Part shown: in pieces, positions 15,601-22,678 of the stretch
Layout of the letters: each line of letters begins with the position of its first letter
Position numbering within the stretch: the stretch's first letter is position 1
NCBI RefSeq assembly: GCF_004341445.1
Contig: NZ_SLXV01000027.1
Coordinates: 1 to 37,815, forward strand
Reading direction: 5' to 3'
DNA length: 37,815 nt
DNA from: Baia soyae
Lineage (GTDB): Bacteria; Bacillota; Bacilli; Thermoactinomycetales; Thermoactinomycetaceae
Made by a program: the position numbers and the translations under genes
The notes under the pieces: generated by a model
Seen by the model: the letters and a program-made list of their open reading frames with translations, nothing else
Told to the model about the DNA's origin: nothing
Databases searched by the model: none

Positions 15601-17748
15601 ATGTCTCAAGCAAATATACCTAATATTTCACCTAATATTTCTATCACAAGAGAAGATGCCGTAAATTTACTACTATCCTCGATTGCGTTAGAAGAGTTAG
15701 GTTTAAGTCACATTATTAATGCTGAGGGAGAAAAACTCCAATACGTTCTAGGCACTCTCCCTGGAGTATCCACATCCTTTCAACCCACCATTAGCGATCT
15801 ACTTACGATTAACAGCAGTGTTCGCGATACGATTAATGTAATCGGAAAGAAAGAATGGATTTTAAATGAGAAGTTAGTAAATGTATTAGAAACTGACGTT
15901 ACGATAGGACCTCAAGGACCTCAAGGACCTGCAGGGACCACCGGATCATCAGGAGGTCCTCCTGGACCTCCTGGACCTCAAGGGCCTCAAGGACTTCAAG
16001 GACTTCAAGGATTCCAAGGACCTCAAGGGCCTTCTGGACCTCAAGGACCCTCGGGACCTCAAGGTCCTCCTGGACCTCAAGGACCTCAAGGGCCTTCTGG
16101 ACCCCAAGGACCTCAAGGGCCTCAAGGCGGTACGGGAGGCACAGGGCCTCTTGGACCTCAGGGACCTCAAGGACCCCAAGGACCCCAAGGACCTCAGGGA
16201 CCTCAAGGGAACACGGGAGCTTTTACGACAGGTGATTTTTTATTCTTGGTTCAAGGGAATTCAGGCTCAAGCGGAAGTGTGCCACTCGGTTTCGGAGACA
16301 CACTAAACTTTCTATCCAATACATTAGAAATTTTAGTAACTCCTGGATCGGCAAATGTGCATATAAACGTGGCTACTGGGCCTTCGGGCACCTTCGCGAA
16401 CATCATTAAAGGAATCGTCGAGCAACTCGGTCTTACTGGGATTACAGGAGTTACGGGCGCTAGCGTGACGGGAGCAACCGGCGCTACTGGACCTTCGGGC
16501 ACGGACGGCCTAACGGGGGCCACTGGGCCTTCGGGAGCGGACGGCTTAACAGGGGCTACTGGACCTTCGGGAGCAGACGGTGTTACTGGCGCTACTGGGC
16601 CTTCAGGCGCGGACGGCCTAACGGGGGCTACTGGACCTTCGGGAGCGGACGGCCTAACGGGGGCCACTGGGCCTTCGGGAGCGGACGGCTTAACAGGGGC
16701 TACTGGACCTTCGGGAGCAGACGGTGTTACTGGCGCTACTGGGCCTTCAGGCGCGGACGGCCTAACGGGGGCTACTGGACCTTCGGGAGCGGACGGCTTA
16801 ACGGGATCTACTGGACCTTCGGGAGCGGACGGCTTAACGGGAGCCACTGGGCCTTCGGGAGCAGACGGCGTGACCGGCGCTACTGGACCTTCGGGTGCGG
16901 ACGGAGTAACGGGAGCCACCGGCCCATCTGGAGCAGACGGAGTAACGGGATCTACTGGTCCATCCGGAGCAGACGGAGTAACGGGATCTACCGGCCCATC
17001 TGGAGCAGACGGAGTAACGGGATCTACCGGCCCATCTGGAGCGGACGGAGTAACGGGAGCCACCGGCCCATCTGGAGCAGACGGAGTAACGGGAGCCACC
17101 GGCCCATCTGGAGCAGACGGAGTAACGGGAGCCACCGGCCCATCTGGAGCGGATGGAGTAACGGGAGCCACCGGCCCATCTGGAGCGGATGGAGTAACGG
17201 GAGCCACCGGCCCATCTGGAGCGGACGGAGTCACAGGATCTACTGGCCCAACCGGCGTCACTGGAGAAACCGGCCCCACTGGACCTAGTGGTCCATCTAT
17301 AGTCGCAAATAATGCAAAATTCCTGCCGTCTGGAACTGTTCCTACGGGGGCGCTCGTAAATATTGGCCTTACTCAAGCTTTTAACAACAGTAATGGTAGT
17401 ATTAGTCTTTCAGGAGGAAATACCATCGTTTTGGCTCCCAATAGTGTCTTTTATGTTTCTGCAAACATTAGAGGGAATTATAGTCCAGGAACAGCCGACT
17501 TCATAAATTTAGAAATTAATGGACAAATGAATGGTGGAGGCGGCATAGTGATGACAGAACAAGAGTCAATCGCTGGAGTATCTGGAGCTCCGGGTACAAA
17601 TGCATTTACGATCATGATGGGAGGGATCATACAAACCACTCTTGCCAGCAACCAGCTTACATTCCCAATGCAAGCTGTAACATCACCCCCTACAACTTTA
17701 TCATTTACTACTAACCGATGTAACATTACTGTTATACAACTCACCTAA
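15601..17748 (+). CDS. Collagen-like exosporium/spore-surface protein (BclA-like)
   Basis: A 715-residue protein. The N-terminal domain (about residues 1-100; [46 protein letters not shown]) is the type found on collagen-like surface proteins of spore-forming Bacillota. A first Gly-X-Y region rich in GPQ lies at about 104-204. A non-collagenous segment follows (about 205-285), then a second Gly-X-Y region of 21 [10 protein letters not shown](V/L)T units (about 294-545). The C-terminal domain of about 150 residues looks like a BclA-type trimerising beta-domain ([21 protein letters not shown]). The ATG at 15601 follows GAGGTGATAAT. Threonines in the repeats are likely glycosylation sites by analogy with BclA. 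Long GC-rich open frames on the opposite strand are shadows of the repeats. Confidence 0.93.
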   Translation: MSQANIPNISPNISITREDAVNLLLSSIALEELGLSHIINAEGEKLQYVLGTLPGVSTSFQPTISDLLTINSSVRDTINVIGKKEWILNEKLVNVLETDVTIGPQGPQGPAGTTGSSGGPPGPPGPQGPQGLQGLQGFQGPQGPSGPQGPSGPQGPPGPQGPQGPSGPQGPQGPQGGTGGTGPLGPQGPQGPQGPQGPQGPQGNTGAFTTGDFLFLVQGNSGSSGSVPLGFGDTLNFLSNTLEILVTPGSANVHINVATGPSGTFANIIKGIVEQLGLTGITGVTGASVTGATGATGPSGTDGLTGATGPSGADGLTGATGPSGADGVTGATGPSGADGLTGATGPSGADGLTGATGPSGADGLTGATGPSGADGVTGATGPSGADGLTGATGPSGADGLTGSTGPSGADGLTGATGPSGADGVTGATGPSGADGVTGATGPSGADGVTGSTGPSGADGVTGSTGPSGADGVTGSTGPSGADGVTGATGPSGADGVTGATGPSGADGVTGATGPSGADGVTGATGPSGADGVTGATGPSGADGVTGSTGPTGVTGETGPTGPSGPSIVANNAKFLPSGTVPTGALVNIGLTQAFNNSNGSISLSGGNTIVLAPNSVFYVSANIRGNYSPGTADFINLEINGQMNGGGGIVMTEQESIAGVSGAPGTNAFTIMMGGIIQTTLASNQLTFPMQAVTSPPTTLSFTTNRCNITVIQLT
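16480..17235 (+). repeat. 21 tandem 36-bp repeats encoding Gly-X-Y units
   Basis: Each unit encodes 12 residues, [12 protein letters not shown] or a close variant. The first half is dominated by ...GADGLT units with TCGGGAGCGGACGG-type spelling; the second half by ...GADGVT units with CCATCTGGAGCAGACGG-type spelling. The uniform blocks point to recent local expansion. Length variation between strains is expected. Confidence 0.95.
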
Positions 17749-17783
17749 TGGATTTGATTTGAATTTTAGAAGCGGAGAAGAAC

Positions 17784-17815
17784 AAGCGGAGAAGAACCTC
17801 TTCTCCGCTTTGTTT
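17784..17815 (+). terminator. Rho-independent terminator of the collagen-like gene
   Basis: AAGCGGAGAAGA (17784-17795) pairs with 17799-17810 and is followed by TGTTT. It starts 35 nt after the stop codon. Confidence 0.82.
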
Positions 17816-17824
17816 ATAGCTAAT

Positions 17825-17868
17825 AAAAACTAGCAACCTTCTCATGGGAGAAAAGGTTGCTAGTTTTT
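17825..17868 (-). terminator. Terminator at the left end of the degenerate minus-strand genes
   Basis: A 16-bp perfect stem (17825-17840 with 17853-17868) contains GCAACCTT/AAGGTTGC and ends in T/A runs. It resembles the terminator after the signal peptidase gene at 21915-21968, of which this end of the locus appears to be a remnant copy. Confidence 0.75.
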
Positions 17869-17879
17869 ATTTTAATGGC

Positions 17880-17906
17880 TATTTGGTGAACAATGCTACA
17901 CTCAAG
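17880..17906 (-). pseudogene. 3' tail remnant of a second signal peptidase gene
   Basis: On the minus strand this encodes Val-Ala-Leu-Phe-Thr-Lys-stop, identical to the last six residues and stop of the signal peptidase gene at 21974. The DNA around it (GGCTATTTGGTGAACAATGC) nearly repeats 21972-21991, and the neighbouring terminator is also alike. No other part of a peptidase is present, so this is a fragment left by duplication and deletion. Confidence 0.6.
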
Positions 17907-17911
17907 TCCCT

Positions 17912-18263
17912 TTAAAGCTTACGCGGATACAAGGCGGTCAAGTCTTCGAATATGCCTTGATTGTGTAATGCTCGAAAAAGCTCTTTAATTGTCTCTTCAT
18001 TTTGTGTGTCAATCGCTTCCATGAGCAATTGTTTTGCTTCTTGATAGGTAGGGGGTTGGGGACTGTATAGAATATCCATAGACACTCCGGGAATCCCAAA
18101 AAGCGTACTTCTCATTTGTCACTTTCGAGAAGGATAAGAATTCAACCATTTCTCGTAATTGAGCCACTTCTCCCTGTAAAAGTTCAAATTCACTCGCAGG
18201 CTCTTGGACGTACTTTTATTTGGCAGCTTCCAGTTCTTTCATTCGACGTTTATATTCGTTCAA
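17912..18263 (-). pseudogene. Degenerate copy of the DUF1878-like gene at 18690
   Basis: This is a broken duplicate of the intact gene at 18690-19148. The C-terminal 58 residues are about 90 percent identical. A 107-bp deletion, flanked in the intact copy by short AAT repeats (near 18870 and 18977), removes the middle and shifts the frame. A stop codon (GCC AAA TAA where the intact copy has GCC AAA GAA) interrupts the N-terminal part. The remaining 67-codon frame to 18115 starts in the middle and is unlikely to make a functional product. Confidence 0.85.
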
Positions 18264-18300
18264 TGAACTGCATCCCCTCGATCCGATAGCAGTCTTGTTT

Positions 18301-18625
18301 TCAAGCAAGCAGATACTCGCACAATTCTGTATTGATGGACTGATTTTTCATACCCATTAGCAAGTATCTAGGGCTTATGCTATCAGGAAGAATTTTGTCT
18401 ACATATTTAGAAAACTCATCAAAACTTGGTTCTTGATCTAGGTACAATTCTTTAGGATCGATCCCGAACTGGAATAGAACTGAATAGAGCTTTCACCTGT
18501 GTTTCGTTGATATCGTAGTCAATGATGGACATAAAAAATAGATGTTCATCTGACTTTACCATGTGTTGCATTAACTTGATGTGATACCTGAGTTTACCTA
18601 ACTCATCAGCTATAGCCTTATCCAT
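18301..18625 (-). pseudogene. Frameshifted DUF1878-like gene
   Basis: The ATG at 18625 has AGGAG at 8-nt spacing and opens MDKAIADELGKLRYHIKLMQ... through VKALFSS. A one-base insertion then shifts the frame, and the sequence continues as FQFGIDPKELYLDQEPSFDE ... INTELCEYLLA to a TGA at 18301. Total length is 325 nt, one more than a multiple of three, consistent with a single-base frameshift in a 107-residue protein. Layout and key positions resemble YhaI (DUF1878) and the neighbouring gene. A sequencing error could mimic this. Confidence 0.7.
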
Positions 18626-18689
18626 GCTATCATCTCCTAGCAGTCATCCAACTCTTCTACATCCCTCGTAATCAAGCCTTAAAATCGCT

Positions 18690-19148
18690 TTACAGCTTAT
18701 GTGGGTACAAGGTGGTCAAGTCTTGGAATATGCCTTGATTGTGTAATGCTCGAAAAAGCTCTTCAATCGTCTCTTCATTTTGTGTGTCAATCGCTTCCAT
18801 GAGCAATTGTTTTGCTTCTTGATAGGTAGGGGGATGGGGACTGTATAGAATATCCATAGACACCCCAGGAATGTTTTTCTTTAAAGGTTCTTGACCTGTA
18901 AGTCTGTTCGATAGAATGGATTTAACGATTCCTAGACGTGTCCGTGTATCTCCAAAAATATTATGTTGGACACACCAATCCCAAAAAGCGTACTTCTCAT
19001 TTGTTACTTTCGAAAAGGATAAGAATTCAACCATTTCTCGTAATTGAGCTACTTCCTCTTTTAAAAGCTCTAATTCACTTGCAGGCTCTTGGACGTACTT
19101 TTCTTTGGCATCTTCCAGCTCTTTCAGTCGACGTTCATATTCGTTCAA
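18690..19148 (-). CDS. DUF1878-like protein with coiled-coil N-terminus
   Basis: 152 residues. An N-terminal charged helix (about 1-45, ERRLKELEDAKEKY ... LLKEEVAQLREMVEF) is probably a coiled coil. The C-terminal part (about 50-152; EKYAFWDWCVQHNIFGDTRTRLGIV ... LLMEAIDTQNEETIEELFRALHNQGIFQDL) resembles the YhaI/DUF1878 pattern. The TTG at 19148 has GAGGTG 6 nt upstream. It lies 20 nt after a secreted-protein gene and is followed by two degenerate relatives. Function unknown; position after a secreted protein, with repeated duplication, would fit an immunity-type gene, but this is inference. Confidence 0.75.
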   Translation of the reverse strand: MNEYERRLKELEDAKEKYVQEPASELELLKEEVAQLREMVEFLSFSKVTNEKYAFWDWCVQHNIFGDTRTRLGIVKSILSNRLTGQEPLKKNIPGVSMDILYSPHPPTYQEAKQLLMEAIDTQNEETIEELFRALHNQGIFQDLTTLYPHKL

Positions 19149-19168
19149 CTACTTCACCTCTTATTAGA

Positions 19169-19648
19169 CTAGAATAAAAAGAAATTGATAGCCCACTTGA
19201 TAGCATCTGCTATTTGCATTGCTGTGCCGGCATTTATATCCATTGGACCTTTTAAGAATTGATACAACCTGGTCTTAATAATTTCCGCAGTCACGTCAGG
19301 GATATTGGCTAAATCATCAATTTTGTCAGCAATTGTACCGCTATGCTTTTTGAAAGCCTTCGCTGCTGGACCGTCTAAAAACTTAACCAACTCTCCAACT
19401 ACACTCCCACCATGTCGAATAGCAAACGCTACAGCTTCCGCCGCCAACTTGACAAGATAACCTCTTATTCCATTTGGTGTTACCCCGTCCTGCTGTATCT
19501 CGGTATTTGTTTTTACATTCTGAACAATAGGAGCCTTCGTTTCTGATGCAAAAACTTGTAGGCTTGTACCTAAACCAGTAAGTAAAAGGGAAACAGCGAG
19601 TGCTAGTGTTAAAATACATTTTTTCATCCTTACCAAATTTCTTTTCAA
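19169..19648 (-). CDS. Secreted protein of unknown function, possible antimicrobial precursor
   Basis: About 159 residues with a clear Sec signal peptide (RMKKCILTLALAVSLLLTGL ... VFA, cleavage near SLQVFA-SET). The mature part is Ala-, Gly- and Lys-rich with amphipathic stretches (YLVKLAAEAVAFAIRHGGSV, GELVKFLDGPAAKAFKKHSG) and ends in a hydrophobic WAINFFLF. The TTG at 19648 has AAGGAG at 9-nt spacing; ATG at 19627 is the alternative. It is followed closely by the DUF1878-like gene and preceded by mini-peptide 3. I do not recognise the family. The helix-rich mature region is compatible with a secreted toxin or bacteriocin-like protein. Confidence 0.75.
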   Translation of the reverse strand: MKRNLVRMKKCILTLALAVSLLLTGLGTSLQVFASETKAPIVQNVKTNTEIQQDGVTPNGIRGYLVKLAAEAVAFAIRHGGSVVGELVKFLDGPAAKAFKKHSGTIADKIDDLANIPDVTAEIIKTRLYQFLKGPMDINAGTAMQIADAIKWAINFFLF

Positions 19649-19674
19649 GACAGCCAACTCCTTTTCCAGTGAAT

Positions 19675-19721
19675 AAAAAATACGGAGGATGAGCTATCTA
19701 AAATCTTCTACATCCCTCGTA
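19675..19721 (-). terminator. Imperfect terminator after mini-peptide 3
   Basis: On the minus strand TACGAGGGATG pairs with CATCCTCCGTA with two mismatches, followed by a run of six T. It lies 60 nt after the mini-peptide stop and before the secreted-protein gene, so it may end the peptide transcript or attenuate readthrough. Confidence 0.5.
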
Positions 19722-19780
19722 TTTACATAATGAAACAACCAATGAAAATACCGTAAGGATAGACCGAATACATCAAGCAA

Positions 19781-19828
19781 CTAGATTCTTGCTTCTAAAG
19801 GCGGATCGCCTACAAACAGTTTGTACAT
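19781..19828 (-). CDS. Mini-peptide 3 (15 aa), candidate leaderless signalling peptide
   Basis: The minus-strand ORF encodes MYKLFVGDPPLEARI. AGAGGAG lies 9 nt upstream of the ATG at 19828. It shares Met-Tyr and Asp-Pro-Pro with the peptides at 15171, 15310 and 21806. TAAATGTCGAA, the motif upstream of peptides 1 and 2, occurs 63 nt upstream but in reverse orientation relative to the peptide. It lies between the 94-residue gene and the secreted-protein gene on the same strand. Confidence 0.62.
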   Translation of the reverse strand: MYKLFVGDPPLEARI

Positions 19829-19879
19829 AGGTCGTGTCTCCTCTAAAAAATGATAGAGAGGGTAAAGCCTGAGAACAGG

Positions 19880-19901
19880 TGACAAGTAAATAAATGTCGA
19901 A
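19880..19901. promoter_or_regulatory. Motif TAAATGTCGAA upstream of mini-peptide 3
   Basis: On the plus strand GTGACAAGTAAATAAATGTCGAA. The last 11 bases are identical to those upstream of mini-peptide 2 and match peptide 1 at ten. A shared operator for one regulator is the simplest reading. Confidence 0.45.
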
Positions 19902-19927
19902 ATTAGATAAGTGAGGGAGAAACAAGT

Positions 19928-20212
19928 CTAATCGGAAAAAATATCATACCCATGTCCATAAAAAATAGTGTTGTTGTCGTCCATTTTGAATCGTTTCCAT
20001 GTGATGTTTGGTAGATAAATCTTCACTTCAGTGTCAGTAGTGATGACAAGTGTCTGCTCTGTTTTTCTACGATTAGCAATATAGACTGCTTCCGTAGTTT
20101 CGTCAGGTAGTTGGGTCGTCCGACGTTCTTCCAGATCAAACACTTGTTTCAAAGCTAATTGAGAGCATTTTAAGGCATCTAAAGACTTGGCTTTGATATG
20201 AAACCGTAGCAT
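19928..20212 (-). CDS. Small protein of unknown function, divergent from the TPR/HTH regulator
   Basis: 94 residues, mixed alpha/beta composition with no signal peptide or membrane segment (MLRFHIKAKSLDALKCSQLA ... YLPNITWKRFKMDDNN). The ATG at 20212 follows GAGGGGAAAAGC. It is transcribed away from the TPR/HTH regulator across a 246-nt intergenic region that carries a spaced inverted repeat. I do not recognise it. A cytoplasmic partner or target of the regulator is possible from position only. Confidence 0.7.
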   Translation of the reverse strand: MLRFHIKAKSLDALKCSQLALKQVFDLEERRTTQLPDETTEAVYIANRRKTEQTLVITTDTEVKIYLPNITWKRFKMDDNNTIFYGHGYDIFSD

Positions 20213-20261
20213 GCTTTTCCCCTCGCTTTATCAAGTTTTCGCAATTATTTACTGCACAAGT

Positions 20262-20333
20262 ACATTCTACTAAGGCAATGTACACATGACAAAAGGCGGC
20301 GGCTCTTAAATTCATTGACATATAGTAGAATGT
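20262..20333. promoter_or_regulatory. 11-bp spaced inverted repeat between divergent genes
   Basis: ACATTCTACTA (20262-20272) and TAGTAGAATGT (20323-20333) are perfect reverse complements 50 nt apart. The right copy sits inside the spacer of the regulator promoter. This arrangement suits DNA looping or two operator sites for the divergent promoters. Confidence 0.5.
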
Positions 20334-20344
20334 TTAGATATTTT
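20315..20344 (+). promoter_or_regulatory. Sigma-A promoter of the TPR/HTH regulator
   Basis: TTGACA at 20315-20320 and TATTTT at 20339-20344 have 18-nt spacing. The right operator half-site lies in the spacer. The ATG at 20459 is about 107 nt downstream. Confidence 0.55.
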
Positions 20345-20458
20345 AATTTCGTTTTGTGTTGATTAACACCGGAATTTTATATGCTTGATACAAATGACAC
20401 AAAAGCCTTGCTTGAGAAGAGATTTTACTTGAAAAATTTTTTAAAAGGTGGGTGTGAG

Positions 20459-21850
20459 ATGGGTAAGGAAAAAATATTTGTATCTGAAAAACTAGGGAGC
20501 ACCATTCGAAAGACAAGAAAGAAACTGCGCAAAACTCAAGAGAGTGTGGCTAATGATATATGCGAAGATTATGGGATCAAAATTAGTGCAACATATATCT
20601 CAGACATTGAGAGAGGTGTTGAGCATTTTAATAAAGAAAAACTAGAGATTGTATGTACTTATTTCGATATAAATATGGACGATATAAATGAACAGCCGAC
20701 TCTGAACCAAAGTGAATTTTCTACCATTGAATATCTAAAAGTTATTGAAGTACAGATGTCAGATTCACCAGAAGTTGCAATGGAGGCATTACGGCAGTAT
20801 GAGCAAACATTTAAATATATAAATGGCTCAGATAGTCCTATCATTCGCTTATATGCTTCCTATTTACGTGGAAGGTTCGCCTCTTTACGTCATAAGCAGG
20901 ACGATGCACAAAAATACTTTCAACAAGCAATCCATATTGGAGAGAACTATCCAGATCTTTCAGAGACGAATCTATTACCGATTTGTTATTATCAGATGAG
21001 TCGATTGTATAATTATCAGAATCGCTTACAAGAAGCGCTAGATTATGTAAATAAGGGATTTAGTTCTTTCAATGAGCATGGAGAACGTAGCTATATTTAT
21101 TATGTACTAAGCATTAATAAGGCCTCTATTTACATGAAGTTAAAGAAGTATTCATATGCTTTATCCGTAATAGAAAATGTCTGGGATGATGTACGTTTTC
21201 TAACTTATTCGGATGCTAAACTAAATCTTTACCAGCAACGTGTAGAGTTACTAAACAAGTTGGAGCGGTTCGAAGAGGCCATCAGAATTGCCTTAGTTGG
21301 TTTAGATTTAGCTCGATTGGATGGTAACAATGATAGAAAATTCGAGTTATTATCTAGTTTGGGAGAAGCAAACGCAAGGCTTGGAGATTTTAAAACAGCT
21401 AAAAAATATTTTCAATTGGCACAGTCTCTGGAGGGGAAGATTACAAACAAATCATTGGCTATTACAACCTACTGTAATCTTGGGAGAATATATACGCAAT
21501 CTGGAGAAGTATCCGAAGCAGAATCTATGTTAGGTTCCGCGGTTAAGTTGGGGAGAGAGCTTAATGACTATCGTTTATGTGAAGCATTAGTTGCTCAAGG
21601 TGAATATTATTATCTAAGGAACAAGCGCAATAAAGCAAGAAAGGTACTAGAAGAATGTTTAAATCTATCAGAAAGATTCGATATTGACTCGATAAGAGAT
21701 CGTGTTCTACTATTATTAGCAAGGTTAACTTATTCATCTGATGATAATAAGTATGTCTCTGCTTTGCTATCTTCTCTTGTTGAAAAGATGTTAGGAGGTA
21801 GGGATATGTTATTCCACCACGATCCACCAGATACAGATATTCTTCCTTAG
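20459..21850 (+). CDS. HTH-TPR regulator, RRNPP-like
   Basis: 463 residues. An N-terminal XRE-type helix-turn-helix (about residues 9-70; LGSTIRKTRKKLRKTQESVA ... ATYISDIERGVEHFN) is followed by about nine TPR-like helical repeats to about residue 440, for example ALDYVNKGFSSFNEHGERSY, AIRIALVGLDLARLDG and ARLGDFKTAKKYFQLAQSL. This is the layout of peptide-binding RRNPP regulators (PlcR, NprR, AimR and relatives). The ATG at 20459 has AAGGTGG upstream; an in-frame ATG at 20381 lacks one. The last 14 codons form a separate mini-ORF with its own ribosome-binding site. The likely ligands are the mini-peptides of this window; that link is inference. Confidence 0.88.
   Translation: MGKEKIFVSEKLGSTIRKTRKKLRKTQESVANDICEDYGIKISATYISDIERGVEHFNKEKLEIVCTYFDINMDDINEQPTLNQSEFSTIEYLKVIEVQMSDSPEVAMEALRQYEQTFKYINGSDSPIIRLYASYLRGRFASLRHKQDDAQKYFQQAIHIGENYPDLSETNLLPICYYQMSRLYNYQNRLQEALDYVNKGFSSFNEHGERSYIYYVLSINKASIYMKLKKYSYALSVIENVWDDVRFLTYSDAKLNLYQQRVELLNKLERFEEAIRIALVGLDLARLDGNNDRKFELLSSLGEANARLGDFKTAKKYFQLAQSLEGKITNKSLAITTYCNLGRIYTQSGEVSEAESMLGSAVKLGRELNDYRLCEALVAQGEYYYLRNKRNKARKVLEECLNLSERFDIDSIRDRVLLLLARLTYSSDDNKYVSALLSSLVEKMLGGRDMLFHHDPPDTDILP
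21806..21850 (+). CDS. Mini-peptide 4 (14 aa) nested in frame at the 3' end of the regulator
   Basis: The in-frame ATG at 21806 is preceded by a perfect AGGAGG at 7-nt spacing inside the regulator's coding sequence and encodes MLFHHDPPDTDILP. The Asp-Pro-Pro motif matches mini-peptides 1-3. Internal initiation could make the free peptide from the receptor mRNA; alternatively the tail only serves the full-length protein. Co-encoding of receptor and peptide is usual in RRNPP systems, but an in-frame nested peptide is not an arrangement I know. Confidence 0.5.
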   Translation: MLFHHDPPDTDILP

Positions 21851-21914
21851 TAATGATCCCATAACGGGTTGAGGAAGCATTGCAATTATGCTTAATACGT
21901 TATTAAGTAAACCA

Positions 21915-21968
21915 AAACGAAAAGAAGCAACCTTTTCTCACACAAGAAAAGGTTGCTTCTTTTCGTTT
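21915..21968. terminator. 24-bp bidirectional terminator
   Basis: A perfect 24-bp inverted repeat (21915-21938 with 21945-21968) has loop CACACA and flanking A/T runs. It sits between the convergent regulator and signal peptidase genes. Confidence 0.88.
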
Positions 21969-21973
21969 AAATG

Positions 21974-22543
21974 CTATTTAGTAAACAATGCTACACCTAA
22001 CACATGATCAATCGGAACAGCCCCTATGCTGCGGCTATCGCGACTATGGTTTCGATTATCGCCTAATACAAAGACAGAGTCTTTTGGGACGGTATAAGGC
22101 AATTGTACCTCTACAGGGTTAGTGGCATTCATGGCTTCTTTGATATACGTTTCGTTTAGCTTTTGGCCGTTTCGATATAGCTGGTTGTCTTTGATATCTA
22201 TGACATCTCCAGGTTTTCCAATTACTCGCTTAATCCAAATATTATCGCTGTGATTTCCAGTCAGTAAACGTACCAACCCATTATCAGACAAATCATCTTT
22301 AAAAGAGCGTTTCTGTGATACACGGCTATCGATGATCACAATTTCACCGTAATTTGGATGATAGTTAAATGTGTTCGGTAGTTTCGAGATAATAATTTGT
22401 TCTTGTTCGTGAAGTGTGGGTTCCATCGATTTTCCTAGCACTTTGGTTGGCTGTACCACGTAAATGCTGAGGATGAGAGCGACTACGATTCCGAGTAAAA
22501 TGGAAACGAACCAAGAAAACGATTGTTTTACGATTTTCGGCAT
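21974..22543 (-). CDS. sip: Type I signal peptidase
   Basis: 189 residues. One N-terminal membrane anchor (about 8-30) is followed by box B with the catalytic Ser39 (GKSMEPTL). The box D lysine is Lys105 (WIKRVIGKPGD), and box E is VLGDNRNHSRDSRSIGAV. This is the single-anchor Bacillus SipS/LepB form that removes Sec and Tat signal peptides. About 20 extra residues lie between the Ser and Lys boxes (RVSQKRSFKDDLSDNGLVRL) compared with SipS. The ATG at 22543 has GGAGGG at 7-nt spacing; in-frame ATGs further up (to 22594) lack one. Confidence 0.95.
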   Translation of the reverse strand: MPKIVKQSFSWFVSILLGIVVALILSIYVVQPTKVLGKSMEPTLHEQEQIIISKLPNTFNYHPNYGEIVIIDSRVSQKRSFKDDLSDNGLVRLLTGNHSDNIWIKRVIGKPGDVIDIKDNQLYRNGQKLNETYIKEAMNATNPVEVQLPYTVPKDSVFVLGDNRNHSRDSRSIGAVPIDHVLGVALFTK

Positions 22544-22635
22544 AGGCATGCCCTCCATTATTTCATCTGCCAAGGGGCTATTTATTACATTCATTGTAAA
22601 TCAAATTGGCACCTTTGTGGTAAGTGTTTTTTGTG

Positions 22636-22666
22636 AAAAAAACTAGCCTTATCGTGCAAGGCTAGT
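22636..22666 (-). terminator. Rho-independent terminator of the YpuA-like gene
   Basis: ACTAGCCTT (22642-22650) pairs with AAGGCTAGT (22658-22666). On the minus strand a run of seven T follows. Confidence 0.85.
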
Positions 22667-22678
22667 CGGGTTGGATCA

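Noticed and set aside
16480-17235. 36-bp spaced repeats that could suggest a CRISPR array
   Set aside because: The repeats are contiguous with no unique spacers, stay in one reading frame and encode Gly-X-Y collagen units.
15949-17376. Long open frames on the minus strand opposite the collagen-like gene
   Set aside because: They are periodic low-complexity shadows of the repeats, have no ribosome-binding sites and no independent domain.
20281-20310. Another mini-peptide on the minus strand near the regulator promoter (MNLRAAAFCHVY...)
   Set aside because: It has no (D/E)PP motif, no ribosome-binding site and no short-range stop codon.
20136-20321. Minus-strand ORF upstream of and overlapping the 94-residue gene
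   Set aside because: It overlaps both the divergent promoter and the better-supported gene, without a ribosome-binding site.
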